This document shows positions 40,625-50,308 of a DNA stretch of 64,000 nt, piece by piece. The notes under the pieces are model-generated. The model was given only the letters and a program-made list of their open reading frames with translations. It searched no databases and was not told the origin of the DNA. The stretch comes from Pseudomonas sediminis. GTDB taxonomy: Bacteria; Pseudomonadota; Gammaproteobacteria; Pseudomonadales; Pseudomonadaceae. The DNA lies in NCBI RefSeq assembly GCF_002741105.1, contig NZ_NIQU01000006.1, positions 186,001-250,000 on the forward strand, read 5' to 3'. A program made the position numbers and the translations under genes. Position 1 is the first letter of the stretch. The number at the start of each line of letters is the position of its first letter.

Positions 40625-41476
40625 TCAGTCGAACACCACCGTCTTGTTGTCGTGCACCAGCACTCGGTCTTCCAAGTGATAGCGTAGCCCACGCGCCAGC
40701 ACCATCTTTTCCACGTCCTTGCCCAAACGCACCATTTCCTCGATGTCGTCGCGGTGGGTAACGCGGACTACATCCTGTTCGATGATCGGGCCGGCATCCA
40801 GTTCTTCGGTAACGTAATGAGATGTTGCACCGATCAGCTTCACGCCACGCAGCGAGGCCTGGTGATAGGGCTTGGCGCCGACGAACGAGGGCAGGAAGCT
40901 GTGGTGGATATTGATCACACGCTGAGAGAACTCGGCACACAGCGCCGGCGGCAAGATCTGCATGTAACGCGCCAGGACGATGACATCGGCCTGATGCTCT
41001 TTGACCAGCCGCTCCACCTCGGCGAAGGCCGGTGCCTTGTCCTTGGGGTCCACCGGAACATGGAAGTACGGAATGCCGTGCCACTCGACCATGCTGCGCA
41101 GATCGTCATGGTTGGCGATCACACAGGGAATCTCGCAGTCGAGTTCATTGCTGTGCCAACGATGCAGCAGATCGGCCAGGCAGTGCGACTCGCGACTGGC
41201 CATCAGCACCACGCGCTTTTTCTGCGCCGAATCGGTGACGCGCCACTCCATGGAGAACTCACGGGCAATCGGCGAGAACGCCTGCTTGAAACCATCCAGA
41301 TCGAACGGCAGCGAGTCGGCACGGATTTCGTGGCGCATGAAGAACCAGCCACTCTGTGTATCGGAGTGGTGACTGGCTTCGGTAATCCAGCCGTTATAGG
41401 TGGCAAGGAAATTACTGACTTTGGCAACGATACCGACGCGGTCAGGGCAGGAGATGACTAATCTGAACGTGCGCAT
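40625..41476 (-). CDS. purU: Formyltetrahydrofolate deformylase
   Basis: The protein has 283 residues. An ACT domain (FRLVISCPDRVGIVAKVSNFL, about 1-85) precedes a formyltransferase-like domain with NIHHSFLPSF, GAKPYHQA and SHYVTEELDAGPII. It hydrolyses 10-formyl-THF to THF and formate, balancing one-carbon units and supplying formate. The ATG at 41476 gives the family N-terminus. Pseudomonas usually has more than one purU. Confidence 0.93.
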   Translation of the reverse strand: MRTFRLVISCPDRVGIVAKVSNFLATYNGWITEASHHSDTQSGWFFMRHEIRADSLPFDLDGFKQAFSPIAREFSMEWRVTDSAQKKRVVLMASRESHCLADLLHRWHSNELDCEIPCVIANHDDLRSMVEWHGIPYFHVPVDPKDKAPAFAEVERLVKEHQADVIVLARYMQILPPALCAEFSQRVINIHHSFLPSFVGAKPYHQASLRGVKLIGATSHYVTEELDAGPIIEQDVVRVTHRDDIEEMVRLGKDVEKMVLARGLRYHLEDRVLVHDNKTVVFD

Positions 41477-41682
41477 AACTAAAACCCCAATGGCGGCGCA
41501 AAAGTCGGCCATTCTAACGATATGGCGAAAAAACTGCAGCAGCCACGCACCTGCAACAGCCCGCGAATGAGCACCTAGAAAACGCACTATTTGAGCGCAC
41601 GGAAAACTTCATGACCTAGTTGCAGTCGCCGATTTAACTTAAGCCGGAGCGACACATAGGGTTGCATTGCATTTCGGTAATT

Positions 41683-41710
41683 TTGTGGCCTGCTGTTTAC
41701 TTGTTATAAG
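41683..41710 (+). promoter_or_regulatory. Probable mvaT promoter
   Basis: TTGTGG (41683-41688) and TATAAG (41705-41710) are 16 bases apart in a distinctly AT-rich region, 62 bases before ATG 41773. The region from 41477 to 41772 holds no other feature I recognise. Confidence 0.45.
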
Positions 41711-41772
41711 TGCGTGACTATTATTGGATCACTGTTGACTACCACAGATTTATTCACGCCAAGGTAATGCCC

Positions 41773-42147
41773 ATGTCGCTGATCAACGAATACCGCAACA
41801 TCGAAGAAAGCATCAAAGAGCTCCAAGAGCGTCTGAAGAACATGTCGCAAGACGACAAGCTGAAGAAAGAGCTGGAATTCGAAGGCAAGCTGCGCACCCT
41901 GATGGGCGAATATCAGAAGTCGCTGCGCGACGTCATCGCCCTGCTCGATCCTGAAGCCAAAAGCGCTAAAGGCGTACGCGCCAGCAAGCCTGCTGCTGCC
42001 AAGCGCGCGCGCAAGGTCAAGCAGTACAAGAACCCGCACAGCGGCGAAGTGATCGAAACCAAAGGCGGCAACCACAAGACGCTGAAAGAGTGGAAAGCCA
42101 AGTGGGGCGCCGACGTCGTCGAAGGCTGGGCCACTCTGCTGGGCTAA
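41773..42147 (+). CDS. mvaT: H-NS-family xenogeneic silencer MvaT
   Basis: The protein has 124 residues, exactly the length of P. aeruginosa MvaT. The N-terminal coiled-coil oligomerisation part (LINEYRNIEESIKELQERLK) is followed by a linker (KGVRASKPAAAKRARK) and the DNA-binding domain with KGGNHKTLKEWKAKWG. It binds AT-rich DNA and silences acquired genes. ATG 41773 is preferred over 41767 because it gives the conserved MSLINEY start and AAGG spacing. A strong terminator follows. Confidence 0.96.
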   Translation: MSLINEYRNIEESIKELQERLKNMSQDDKLKKELEFEGKLRTLMGEYQKSLRDVIALLDPEAKSAKGVRASKPAAAKRARKVKQYKNPHSGEVIETKGGNHKTLKEWKAKWGADVVEGWATLLG

Positions 42148-42163
42148 CTCCCGAGCGACACCC

Positions 42164-42190
42164 AAAACGCCAGCCATGCTGGCGTTTTTT
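42164..42190 (+). terminator. Rho-independent terminator of mvaT
   Basis: AAAACGCCAGC (42164-42174) pairs with GCTGGCGTTTT (42178-42188) around CAT, followed by more T. Confidence 0.93.
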
Positions 42191-42344
42191 ATTGCCGATG
42201 TTTTTTCAGAAGTAGCCGCCCCGGGTAATTGCTTGCATCAGCAGTAATGCTGAACGAACGAAAAGTTCCCGTATCCCGATTTTTCTTACAACGCACAGAA
42301 ACGGTCATCGCCCCGCGCATTGCCCCGGCAGCCTGCTGTCCGCT

Positions 42345-43793
42345 TTAAACGCCAGCGGGATTGATAGCAAAACGCGCCTGCAGCGCCTGTGCATACGTCT
42401 GCCACTGCTGCAAAAGTTGCAATTGGCTTGGGCTGCAGTCAGCGCGCAACTGCTCCAACGCTGCGTGAAATTGCGTCAGTGTATTGGGGGCACCGAACTC
42501 CGGATCGTTCAGACGCTGCCGGCAGAACTCTGCCCAGCGCTGAGATTCAGCTGCTGACAGACTGGCGGGAAAATTGCGCGCGCGATAACGAAACAACAAC
42601 TCTGGCAGCCGGGCATCATCGAATGGCCACTTTTTGTCGTTGGCCAATGCATCGGGTTGAGCGTTACGCACCTGCTCACACAAACGACGGTCACGGTCAC
42701 CGATAAACCCATCGTACAGCTGTTGCTCGGGGTCGTTACTGCCCGCGAAAGCCTCTTCACGGTAAATGACCGCTAACTTGTCCTGCCAAAGCGGCTGTTC
42801 ATTTTTCAACACTTCGACATTGCGCTCACAACTCGGCCAGTCCAGCTGCAAACGCTGTCGATCCGCCTCGCGCAGCACCGAAAGCGGCGCCACGACCGGA
42901 CAGCGATTGATGTGCAGCAGCTTCAGCGGCACCGGCAACTCGCCCTCGGCGAGATCCTCACGGCGCGTGTAGAGACGACTACGCAGCGTGTCGGCATCCA
43001 GACTCAGCAAGGGTGACGGATCGGCCTGCAGATCACAGACGATCAGCGCATTGCGGTTGCGCGGATGCCAAGCCAAGGGCAATACGGGCGCCAGATAATG
43101 ACGTGCCGCAGAGAAGCGTCCGGAAATGTGCAACTGCGGCTGCAGCAGTCGAATCTGATCCAGCACTCGCTGCTTGCTGCGCAGTTGGTAGAGAAAGTCG
43201 TAAAGCTTTGGCTGGCGCTCACGCAGCAGCCGTGCCAGGCCAATGGTGGCGCGCACGTCGGACAGCGCGTCATGCGCCTGGCCATGATCGATGCCATTGG
43301 CCTGGGTCAGCCGCTCCAGCTTGAGCGAGACCCGCCCCTCCTCCTCAGGCCACTCGATGCCTTCGGGACGCAGCGCATAGGCCGTGCGTACCAGATCGAT
43401 CAGGTCCCAGCGGCTGTTGCCGCCCTGCCACTCGCGCGCATAGGGGTCGAAGAAGTTGCGATAGAGGCTGTAGCGCGTCACCTCGTCATCGAAACGCAAG
43501 CTGTTGTATCCGGCGCCACAGGTGCCCGGTGCCGAGAGCGCGGCATGCACGCGGGTCATGAACTCGCCTTCGTCGAGCCCCAACTGCTGCAGGCGCTGCG
43601 GATCGATACCGGTCACCAGGCAGGCAGCCGGGTGCGGCAAGATATCGTCACTGGGGCGGCAGTAGATGTTCAGTGGCTCGCCAATCTCGTTCAGCGCCTC
43701 ATCGGTACGGATGCCCGCCACCTGCAGCGGGCGGTCACACCGCGGATTGATACCGGTGGTCTCGTAGTCGTACCAGAAGATGCTGGAAGTCAT
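42345..43793 (-). CDS. sbcB: Exodeoxyribonuclease I
   Basis: The protein has 482 residues. The DEDD exonuclease motifs are FWYDYETTG at the start (Asp and Glu), a central NSLRFDDEV, and HDALSDVRAT (Exo III, HxxxxD). SH3-like and helical C-terminal parts complete the Exo I length. It degrades single-stranded DNA 3' to 5' and acts in recombination and mismatch repair. ATG 43793 gives the conserved start; a longer frame from 43811 is unlikely. Confidence 0.95.
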   Translation of the reverse strand: MTSSIFWYDYETTGINPRCDRPLQVAGIRTDEALNEIGEPLNIYCRPSDDILPHPAACLVTGIDPQRLQQLGLDEGEFMTRVHAALSAPGTCGAGYNSLRFDDEVTRYSLYRNFFDPYAREWQGGNSRWDLIDLVRTAYALRPEGIEWPEEEGRVSLKLERLTQANGIDHGQAHDALSDVRATIGLARLLRERQPKLYDFLYQLRSKQRVLDQIRLLQPQLHISGRFSAARHYLAPVLPLAWHPRNRNALIVCDLQADPSPLLSLDADTLRSRLYTRREDLAEGELPVPLKLLHINRCPVVAPLSVLREADRQRLQLDWPSCERNVEVLKNEQPLWQDKLAVIYREEAFAGSNDPEQQLYDGFIGDRDRRLCEQVRNAQPDALANDKKWPFDDARLPELLFRYRARNFPASLSAAESQRWAEFCRQRLNDPEFGAPNTLTQFHAALEQLRADCSPSQLQLLQQWQTYAQALQARFAINPAGV

Positions 43794-43974
43794 TGGCGGC
43801 TCCGTACCCAAGGCAAAATTACCGCCAGTCTATCATCCACCTCCGGCCTCGCCGCCGCCGGCAAAAGCATGAACCAGCGCACAGGTGCCGTATGAGCGGA
43901 TGCGCTGCACTTGAGAAAAATGCTGTAACCATTAGCATTGGCATTTCTCTACCACTCTGTACAAGGACGCAGCC

Positions 43975-44733
43975 ATGAGTGACGCAATCACCCCCAATCC
44001 CTATGCCGCCCCCACCAGCAACCTGCAACAATTGCCGTCCAACCAGGTACCGAGCATCGAAGAAGCTCTGGCACGCGGCTATGACTTCAACATCGGCGAC
44101 CTGCTGAGCGAGTCGTGGAGCAAGGTCAAAGGCACCAAAGGCATCATCATCGGTGGCTTCCTGGTGTTCTACGTGGTGCTGCTGGCAGCCACTTTCATCC
44201 TCGGCGGCGTAGTGGGCATCTTCGGCGCGCTGAGCGATAACATCGCCCTGATGTTCATCGGCGAGATCCTGATTTCGCTGCTGGCATCGGCGCTGGCGTA
44301 CCCCTTCATGGCCGGCATCAACATGGTCGGCATTCGCCGCGCCGCCGACCAGCCGCTGAACTTCAACGAAATCTTCAGCCACTTCGGCCGCACCGTGCCG
44401 CTGATCATCACCGCCGTGGTGATGATGCTGCTGATCTACCTCGGCATGATCCTGCTGCTGATCCCCGGCATCTATCTGGGCGTCGCCTACCTGCTGGCTG
44501 TACCGCTGGTAGTCGAGCGCGGCCTGTCGCCCTGGCAGGCTCTGGAAGCCTCGCGCAAAGCCATCACCCAGCACTGGTTCAAGGTCTTCGGTCTGTTCAT
44601 CGTGCTCGGCCTGATCGTCATGGTCAGCGCCATCCCGCTGGGTATCGGCCTGGTATGGAGCATCCCGCTGATGGTAGTGGCCATGGGCGTGCTGTATCGC
44701 ACCATCTTCGGCGTGCTGCCGGCCGCCCAGTAA
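43975..44733 (+). CDS. Multi-spanning membrane protein, unknown (DUF975/BPSS1780-like)
   Basis: The protein has 252 residues. A soluble N-terminus (NPYAAPTSNLQQ) is followed by about six helices, with LARGYDFNIGDLLSESWSKVKG and a LVVERGLSPWQALEASRKA loop typical of glycerophosphoryl-diester-type 'DUF975/YciC' membrane families. The function is unknown. It lies upstream of the RDD gene on the same strand, but a hairpin at 44747-44766 lies between them, so co-transcription is doubtful. Confidence 0.75.
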   Translation: MSDAITPNPYAAPTSNLQQLPSNQVPSIEEALARGYDFNIGDLLSESWSKVKGTKGIIIGGFLVFYVVLLAATFILGGVVGIFGALSDNIALMFIGEILISLLASALAYPFMAGINMVGIRRAADQPLNFNEIFSHFGRTVPLIITAVVMMLLIYLGMILLLIPGIYLGVAYLLAVPLVVERGLSPWQALEASRKAITQHWFKVFGLFIVLGLIVMVSAIPLGIGLVWSIPLMVVAMGVLYRTIFGVLPAAQ

Positions 44734-44746
44734 AGCCGACGTGACT

Positions 44747-44766
44747 CGGGCCAGTTCACTGGCCCG
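44747..44766 (+). terminator. Hairpin between the membrane protein and the RDD gene
   Basis: CGGGCCAGT (44747-44755) and ACTGGCCCG (44758-44766) are exact complements with a 2-base centre. There is no T-run after it. Confidence 0.55.
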
Positions 44767-44823
44767 GTTGCGTTCGTGGCCCGCTGCTCGCTAGCATCGG
44801 GCTTTCCTTGATGCAGTCCGCCG

Positions 44824-45549
44824 ATGCCCTCACGCTCAAGCGCCAGCTTTTCATCCCCACTGCCGCCCCTGGATACTCGCTATCAGGTCGAAACGCCGGA
44901 AGGTATCGATCTGCATCTGCGACCAGCCGGGCTGGTCCCGCGCGCCCTGGCGTTCGCCATCGACCTGGCCATTCGCGGCCTGATCCTGAGCGCGACGTTC
45001 ATTGTGCTCGGCCTGCTTGGTCAGTTCGGCATGGGCCTGGGCACCATCCTGCTGTTTCTCGTGACCTGGTGGTACATGGTGCTGTTCGAGGTGCTCAACC
45101 AGGGCCGCTCTCCCGGCAAGCAGATGCTTGGCCTACGCGTGGTGCACGATGACGGTACGCCCATCGGCTGGGCCGCATCGCTGACGCGCAACCTGCTGCG
45201 CTTCGTCGATATTTTGCCGTTTGGCTACACCCTGGGCATCATCAGTTGCCTTAACCACCCGGCCTTCAAGCGCCTTGGCGATATCGCTGCCGGCACGCTG
45301 GTGGTCTATCGCGATGCGCCACTGAGCAAACCGCTACTCGCCGACGCAGAGCCGCTGCCAGCGCCCTTCACGCTCAACCTTGACGAGCAGCGCGCCGTCC
45401 TCGGTTTTGCCGAACGTGGCGGGCAACTCTCCGCAGCGCGCCGCGCCGAACTGGCGGCGCTGCTGGCCGAGCCACTGCAAGTGCCTGCCGAACAGGCCGA
45501 ACCGCGCCTCAACGGCATCGCGCGCGGCCTTCTGGGAAGTGCACCGTGA
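44824..45549 (+). CDS. RDD-family membrane protein
   Basis: The protein has 241 residues. The RDD domain begins with GLVPRALAFAIDLAIRG (the R and two D residues), then GRSPGKQMLGLRVVHDDG and ITRNLLRFVDILPFG-like TRNLLRFVDILPFGY. About three to four helices are present, and the C-terminal 60 residues are a soluble helical tail. Some RDD proteins are Na+/H+ antiporters, but most are uncharacterised. It is first in an operon with SpoIIM, DUF4129, DUF4350, MoxR and DUF58, and overlaps the next gene by 4 bases (GTGA). Confidence 0.9.
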   Translation: MPSRSSASFSSPLPPLDTRYQVETPEGIDLHLRPAGLVPRALAFAIDLAIRGLILSATFIVLGLLGQFGMGLGTILLFLVTWWYMVLFEVLNQGRSPGKQMLGLRVVHDDGTPIGWAASLTRNLLRFVDILPFGYTLGIISCLNHPAFKRLGDIAAGTLVVYRDAPLSKPLLADAEPLPAPFTLNLDEQRAVLGFAERGGQLSAARRAELAALLAEPLQVPAEQAEPRLNGIARGLLGSAP

Positions 45550-46526
45550 AACAGAGCCTGTTCGAAAGTCGCCATCAGCCGGATTGGGATGCCTTCAACA
45601 GCCAACTCGAGGCGCTTGAACGCGGCAAGTCCAAAACGCAGGCCTACCATGGCTTCGCCGCCAGCTACCGGCAGCTTTGCCAACATCTGGCGCTGGCTCA
45701 GGCGCGCGGCTACAGCAGCCATCTGATCGATCAGTTGCAGCAACTGGCGATGCGCGGCCACCAGCAGTTCTACCGTCATCGCAGCCACCTTGGCGCGCAG
45801 ATGATCCGCTTTCTGTTCGGCGGCTTCCCGCGCCTGGTACGCAGCGAGTGGCGCAGCGTGTGCGTGGCCAGCCTGCTGTTCTTCGGCAGCCTGGCATTGA
45901 TGGGGCTGCTGACCTATCTCTATCCCGAGCTTATTTTCAGCCTGGTCAGTCCCGATCAGGTCAGCGAAATGGAAGGCATGTACGACCCAGACGCGCGACG
46001 CCTCGGCCGCTTCAGCGAACGCGGTTCGGGCGACGACTGGGTGATGTTCGGCTTCTACATCATGAACAACATCGGCATCGCCTTTCAGACCTTCGCCAGC
46101 GGTCTGCTGCTGGGCCTCGGCAGCCTGTTCTTCCTGCTGTTCAACGGCCTGATGATAGGCGCAGTGGCCGGCCATCTGACGCGCATCGGCTACGGCGAGC
46201 CGTTCTGGTCCTTCGTCATCGGCCATGGTGCCTTCGAGCTGACCGCTATCGCCCTGGCAGGCGCGGCCGGTTTCAAGCTAGGCTGGGCGCTGCTCGCCCC
46301 CGGCCGCCTGCCCCGTGGCGAGGCCTTGCGCCTGGCCGCTGGCAAGGCAATACAGCTGGTGGCCGGGGTGATCCTGTTCCTGCTGCTGGCCGCCTTCATC
46401 GAGGCGTTCTGGTCATCCACCACCTTCGCCAGCCCGAATATCAAGTACGCCGTCGGCGCGGGGCTCTGGGCGCTGGTGCTTAGTTATCTGTTGCTGGCCG
46501 GGCGGAGGCAGCATGCGCCTGACTGA
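45546..46526 (+). CDS. SpoIIM-family (stage II sporulation protein M-like) membrane protein
   Basis: The protein has 326 residues from a GTG start overlapping the RDD stop. A soluble N-terminus (about 1-95) is followed by five helices of the SpoIIM/DUF95 type, with NNIGIAFQTFASGLLLGLGSLF and HGAFELTAIALAGAAGFKLGWALL. In Gram-negatives this family is not linked to sporulation; it always travels with RDD and MoxR genes. It overlaps the next gene by 14 bases. Confidence 0.9.
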   Translation: MKQSLFESRHQPDWDAFNSQLEALERGKSKTQAYHGFAASYRQLCQHLALAQARGYSSHLIDQLQQLAMRGHQQFYRHRSHLGAQMIRFLFGGFPRLVRSEWRSVCVASLLFFGSLALMGLLTYLYPELIFSLVSPDQVSEMEGMYDPDARRLGRFSERGSGDDWVMFGFYIMNNIGIAFQTFASGLLLGLGSLFFLLFNGLMIGAVAGHLTRIGYGEPFWSFVIGHGAFELTAIALAGAAGFKLGWALLAPGRLPRGEALRLAAGKAIQLVAGVILFLLLAAFIEAFWSSTTFASPNIKYAVGAGLWALVLSYLLLAGRRQHAPD

Positions 46527-48099
46527 AGCCAGCGTCGCCATCCGCCCGCGCAGCGCCTGGGAAGCCATTGACCTCGGCGTGCTGCTTGCCCGCCGTCATG
46601 CTGGTTTGCTGATGGCCAGTTGGGCACTGGTCACACTGCCCCTTTTCGCCCTGCTCTGCGCCTTGCTCTGGCAGTATCCAGGCTGGGCCATCTTCCTGTT
46701 CTGGTGGCTCAAACCCGCCTATGAACGGCTGCCGCTGTACATCCTTTCGCAAGCCCTGTTCGGCAACACACCCTCGCTGAAACAGGCCCTGCGCGCCCTG
46801 CCAAAACTGCTGCGCCCGCAATTGCTGGCCAGCCTGACCTGGCGTCGCCTGAGCCCGACACGCAGCTTCGATCTACCCGTGCTGCAACTCGAAGGCCTGG
46901 CCGGCCAGGCACGCAGCCAGCGCTTGGTAGTGCTCGGCCAGCGAGACAGTGCCGCCGCTACCTGGCTGACGCTGGTGGGCATGCACCTGGAAGTCGCCCT
47001 ATGGATGGGCCTGGTCGCCCTGTTCTATCTGATGCTGCCACAACAGGTGGAGCTGAACTGGACCTGGGAAAGCATGATCGCCGCCAGCAGTGGCCAATGG
47101 CTGTGGCTGGAGCACCTGTCCAACCTGCTTTACGTGCTACTGCTGATCATCTGGGAGCCGGTCTACGTCGCCTGCGGTTTCACCCTCTACCTCAACCGCC
47201 GCACCGCCCTGGAAGCCTGGGATATCGAGCTGACCTTCCGCCGCCTGCGCCAACGTATGACCGGCAGCGCCTACGCCCTGTTGCTCGGTTGCGCCGCGCT
47301 GCTGACGCAGTTGCCAAGCAACGCCTGGGCCGACACGCAACCAATCGTCAGTGAAGAAGTTGAGCAGGCCGATCCACAAGGCCCCGACGCACCGCGCCTG
47401 CTCCAGCAGCCGCTGAGCAGCCAGGCCGCGCGTGAAAGCATCGAAGCGCTGCTCGACGAGCCGCCCTTCCAGCACCGCGAAACCGTCACGCGCTGGCGCC
47501 TGGGCGAAGAAAAGCCCGCTGAGGAGCCCAAACCGGAGGACGTCGAAGCCTTCCTCGACATGCTCAAGAACCTGCTCAAGCTCGGCGAATGGTGGAAGAG
47601 CCTGGATATCGTCGCACAGATCTTCGAAGTGCTGCTGTGGACGGCGCTGGCCGCGCTGCTGACCTTCGTTCTGTGGCGCTACCGCGAGTGGCTGCAGGCC
47701 TTTGGCGAACATATCGGCCTGCCGACACGACGCCGGCAGGTCGCGCCGCAACAGCTGTTCGGTCTGGAACTGGCGCCGGAGACACTGCCCGATGACGTCG
47801 CCAGCGAAGCCGAACGGCTCTGGGCCGAACAGCCGCGCGCAGCACTCGGTTTGCTCTACCGCGCCTTGCTCAGCCGGCTTTTGCACGAGCACCGCCTGCC
47901 CCTGAAACAGTCGCACACCGAAGGCGAAGTGCTGCATCTGGTCGCAGGTCTTGGACAGCAGAATCTGGAAGACTACAGTCGCCAGCTCACCCTGCATTGG
48001 CAGGTCCTGGCCTATGGTCATCGCCTGCCTGACGAGTCATTGCGCCAGGGCCTGTGCCAGGGCTGGCGTAGCCTCTTCGGTCAGGAGCGTGCAGCATGA
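46513..48099 (+). CDS. DUF4129-domain membrane protein
   Basis: The protein has 528 residues. N-terminal helices (about 25-65, 150-220) and a central region of disorder lead to a further helix (about 375-395, VLLWTALAALLTFVLW). The C-terminal DUF4129 domain follows (SEAERLWAEQPRAALGLLYRALLSRLLHEHRLPL). DUF4129 is also found at the end of transglutaminase-like proteins in MoxR operons. It overlaps its neighbours by 14 and 4 bases. The molecular role is unknown. Confidence 0.85.
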   Translation: MRLTEASVAIRPRSAWEAIDLGVLLARRHAGLLMASWALVTLPLFALLCALLWQYPGWAIFLFWWLKPAYERLPLYILSQALFGNTPSLKQALRALPKLLRPQLLASLTWRRLSPTRSFDLPVLQLEGLAGQARSQRLVVLGQRDSAAATWLTLVGMHLEVALWMGLVALFYLMLPQQVELNWTWESMIAASSGQWLWLEHLSNLLYVLLLIIWEPVYVACGFTLYLNRRTALEAWDIELTFRRLRQRMTGSAYALLLGCAALLTQLPSNAWADTQPIVSEEVEQADPQGPDAPRLLQQPLSSQAARESIEALLDEPPFQHRETVTRWRLGEEKPAEEPKPEDVEAFLDMLKNLLKLGEWWKSLDIVAQIFEVLLWTALAALLTFVLWRYREWLQAFGEHIGLPTRRRQVAPQQLFGLELAPETLPDDVASEAERLWAEQPRAALGLLYRALLSRLLHEHRLPLKQSHTEGEVLHLVAGLGQQNLEDYSRQLTLHWQVLAYGHRLPDESLRQGLCQGWRSLFGQERAA

Positions 48100-49277
48100 G
48101 TCGGCGCGCCGGTTTCATCCTCGCCATGGCCCTGCTGCTGGGCCTGGGACTGCTCGCCAGTTATGTGCTGGGCAAGCTCGAACCTTATGAGGACGTGGTC
48201 GAACACGGCCCTTCTCCCGAGGTTGCCAGCAGCCCTTACCTGGCGGCCGAGCACTTCCTGCGCAAACAGGGCATCGCCGCTCGCCGCGCCGAAGGCCTGG
48301 ACGTGCTGGACGGCCTGCCCAGCGAAGGTCAGACCCTGATGCTACTGGCCGACCGCGGCAACATGACGCCACGCCAGGTCGAGCGCGTGCTGCAATGGAC
48401 GGCCAATGGCGGTCACCTGCTGTTCATCGCCGAACGCCTGTGGGACGAAGAGGAAGGCAAGAGCGGCGACCTGCTGCTCGATCTGCTCGGCATCCAGCAA
48501 TACATGAGTGACGACCTGGATGACGAAGATGCCAGTGAGCCCGAGCCGGACAACGAAGAGCACGAGGCCTACCCGCAGCTCACCAAGCTCTACCTGGAGA
48601 ACGAACAGGCCCCGGCCTACATCGCCTTCGACACCGACTTTCATCTGTACGATGCGCAGAACCGGGCGCACGCCTGGGCCAACAGCGACTCTGCCACGCA
48701 CTTGCTGCAGCTTTACCACGGCGATGGCCTGATCACCGTACTGAGCGATCCGTGGATCTGGCAGAACCGCAACATCAACGAATACGACCACGCCTGGCTG
48801 CTCTGGTACCTGAGCCAGGACAGCGCCGTGACCCTGCTCTATCACGCCGACAGTGACGGCCTGGCCCGCCTGCTGCTGCGCCATTTCCCGCTGGCCCTGC
48901 TGGTGCTGGCGCTGTTGATCATCGCCACCCTGTGGCACGTCGGCGTGCGCCATGGCCCACTGCAGGCACCGGCCAGCAGAGCCCGTCGCCAGCTCGAAGA
49001 ACACCTGCGCGGCAGTGCCGACTTCCTCCTCCGTCGCAGTGGTCAGCACAGCCTGCTCAAAGGCCTGCAGCAGGACATCAATCGCCGCGCGCGCCGCCGC
49101 CACCCCGGTTTCGAGAAACTCGCCGTCGCCGAACAATGGCAAGTGCTCGGTCGCCTGACCCGCCTGCCCGCCAAGAACATCAGCCAGGCCATGCGCCCAT
49201 TGCCGCCGCAGCGCCTGTCCGCCAGTGACTTCACCCGCCAGGTCGCCCACCTGCAAACCCTCAGGAATGCCCTATGA
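48096..49277 (+). CDS. DUF4350-domain protein
   Basis: The protein has 393 residues. An N-terminal membrane anchor (about 5-25) precedes a DUF4350 domain with SSPYLAAEHFLRKQG, a GGHLLFIAERLWDEE strand and a helix near 265-285 (FPLALLVLALLIIATLWHVGV). The fold resembles a class I glutamine amidotransferase-like module without the catalytic residues, in line with other DUF4350 proteins. It is coupled by ATGA overlaps to both neighbours. Confidence 0.85.
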   Translation: MSRRAGFILAMALLLGLGLLASYVLGKLEPYEDVVEHGPSPEVASSPYLAAEHFLRKQGIAARRAEGLDVLDGLPSEGQTLMLLADRGNMTPRQVERVLQWTANGGHLLFIAERLWDEEEGKSGDLLLDLLGIQQYMSDDLDDEDASEPEPDNEEHEAYPQLTKLYLENEQAPAYIAFDTDFHLYDAQNRAHAWANSDSATHLLQLYHGDGLITVLSDPWIWQNRNINEYDHAWLLWYLSQDSAVTLLYHADSDGLARLLLRHFPLALLVLALLIIATLWHVGVRHGPLQAPASRARRQLEEHLRGSADFLLRRSGQHSLLKGLQQDINRRARRRHPGFEKLAVAEQWQVLGRLTRLPAKNISQAMRPLPPQRLSASDFTRQVAHLQTLRNAL

Positions 49278-50308
49278 GCGAGATCCCCGAGAACGACAAC
49301 CTGCCGGTGCAGGAAACCCCGACCGCCGCGCCAAGCAACCCGCAAGCGCAGCAGCGCCAGCGAGCCAGCCAGTTGGCCCAGGCTCTGCGCGCCGAGCTGC
49401 GCAAGGCCGTGATCGGCCAGAGCGCGGTGATCGACGATGTGCTCACCGCGCTGATCGCCGGTGGCCATGTGCTGGTCGAAGGTGTACCGGGGCTGGGCAA
49501 GACCCTGCTGGTACGCGCCCTGGCGCGCTGCTTCGGCGGCGAGTTCGCGCGCATCCAGTTCACCCCGGACCTGATGCCCAGCGATGTCACCGGCCATGCC
49601 GTGTACGACATGCAGAGCGAACAGTTCAAGCTGCGCAAGGGCCCGGTGTTCACCAACCTGCTGCTGGCCGACGAAATCAACCGCGCACCGGCCAAGACCC
49701 AGGCCGCCCTGCTGGAAGTAATGCAGGAACGCCAGGTAACCCTGGAAGGTCGCGCCCTGCCCGTGCAGTTGCCGTTCATGGTGCTGGCGACCATGAACCC
49801 GATCGAGCAGGAAGGCACCTACCCGCTGCCGGAAGCCGAGCTGGACCGCTTCATGCTCAAACTGCGCATGGATTATCCGCAGCAGGACGAAGAGCTGAAC
49901 ATGGTGCGCCAGGTGACGCGCTCGGCCAAGGCAGACATGCTCGAAGTCAGCCCGCTGCGCAACCTGCTGCAAGCCAAGGACGTGCTGGCGCTGCAAAAGA
50001 TCGCCAGCGATCTGGCCCTGGATGATCAGGTCCTCGATTACGCCGTGCGCCTGGCCCGCGCCACCCGCAGTTGGCCAGGCCTGGCCATGGGCGCCGGGCC
50101 GCGCGCCTCGATCGCCCTGGTACGCGGCGCCCGTGCGCGTGCGCTGCTGCGCGGCGGCGACTTCGTCCTGCCGGATGACATCAAGAGCTGCGCCCTGGCC
50201 GTGCTGCGCCATCGCGTACGTCTGGCGCCGGAGCTGGATATCGAAGGCCTGTCGGTGGATCAGGTTCTACAACAGTTGCTCGATCAGGTGCCGGCACCGC
50301 GCCTATGA
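49274..50308 (+). CDS. MoxR-family AAA+ ATPase
   Basis: The protein has 344 residues. Walker A is GVPGLGKT (70-77), Walker B LLLADEINR (D133/E134), and sensor 1 lies in LATMNPIEQEGTYPLPEAELDRF. MoxR ATPases act as chaperones for assembly of protein complexes, often with VWA-domain or DUF58 partners. Here the partner is the DUF58 gene, coupled by ATGA. Confidence 0.95.
   Translation: MSEIPENDNLPVQETPTAAPSNPQAQQRQRASQLAQALRAELRKAVIGQSAVIDDVLTALIAGGHVLVEGVPGLGKTLLVRALARCFGGEFARIQFTPDLMPSDVTGHAVYDMQSEQFKLRKGPVFTNLLLADEINRAPAKTQAALLEVMQERQVTLEGRALPVQLPFMVLATMNPIEQEGTYPLPEAELDRFMLKLRMDYPQQDEELNMVRQVTRSAKADMLEVSPLRNLLQAKDVLALQKIASDLALDDQVLDYAVRLARATRSWPGLAMGAGPRASIALVRGARARALLRGGDFVLPDDIKSCALAVLRHRVRLAPELDIEGLSVDQVLQQLLDQVPAPRL

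Noticed and set aside
43957..43962. A TGTACA hexamer upstream of the 43975 membrane protein gene
   Set aside because: A single hexamer without a repeat is expected by chance.
45546..46526. A sporulation gene
   Set aside because: SpoIIM-family proteins are common in non-sporulating Gram-negatives with MoxR operons. Everything else indicates a pseudomonad.
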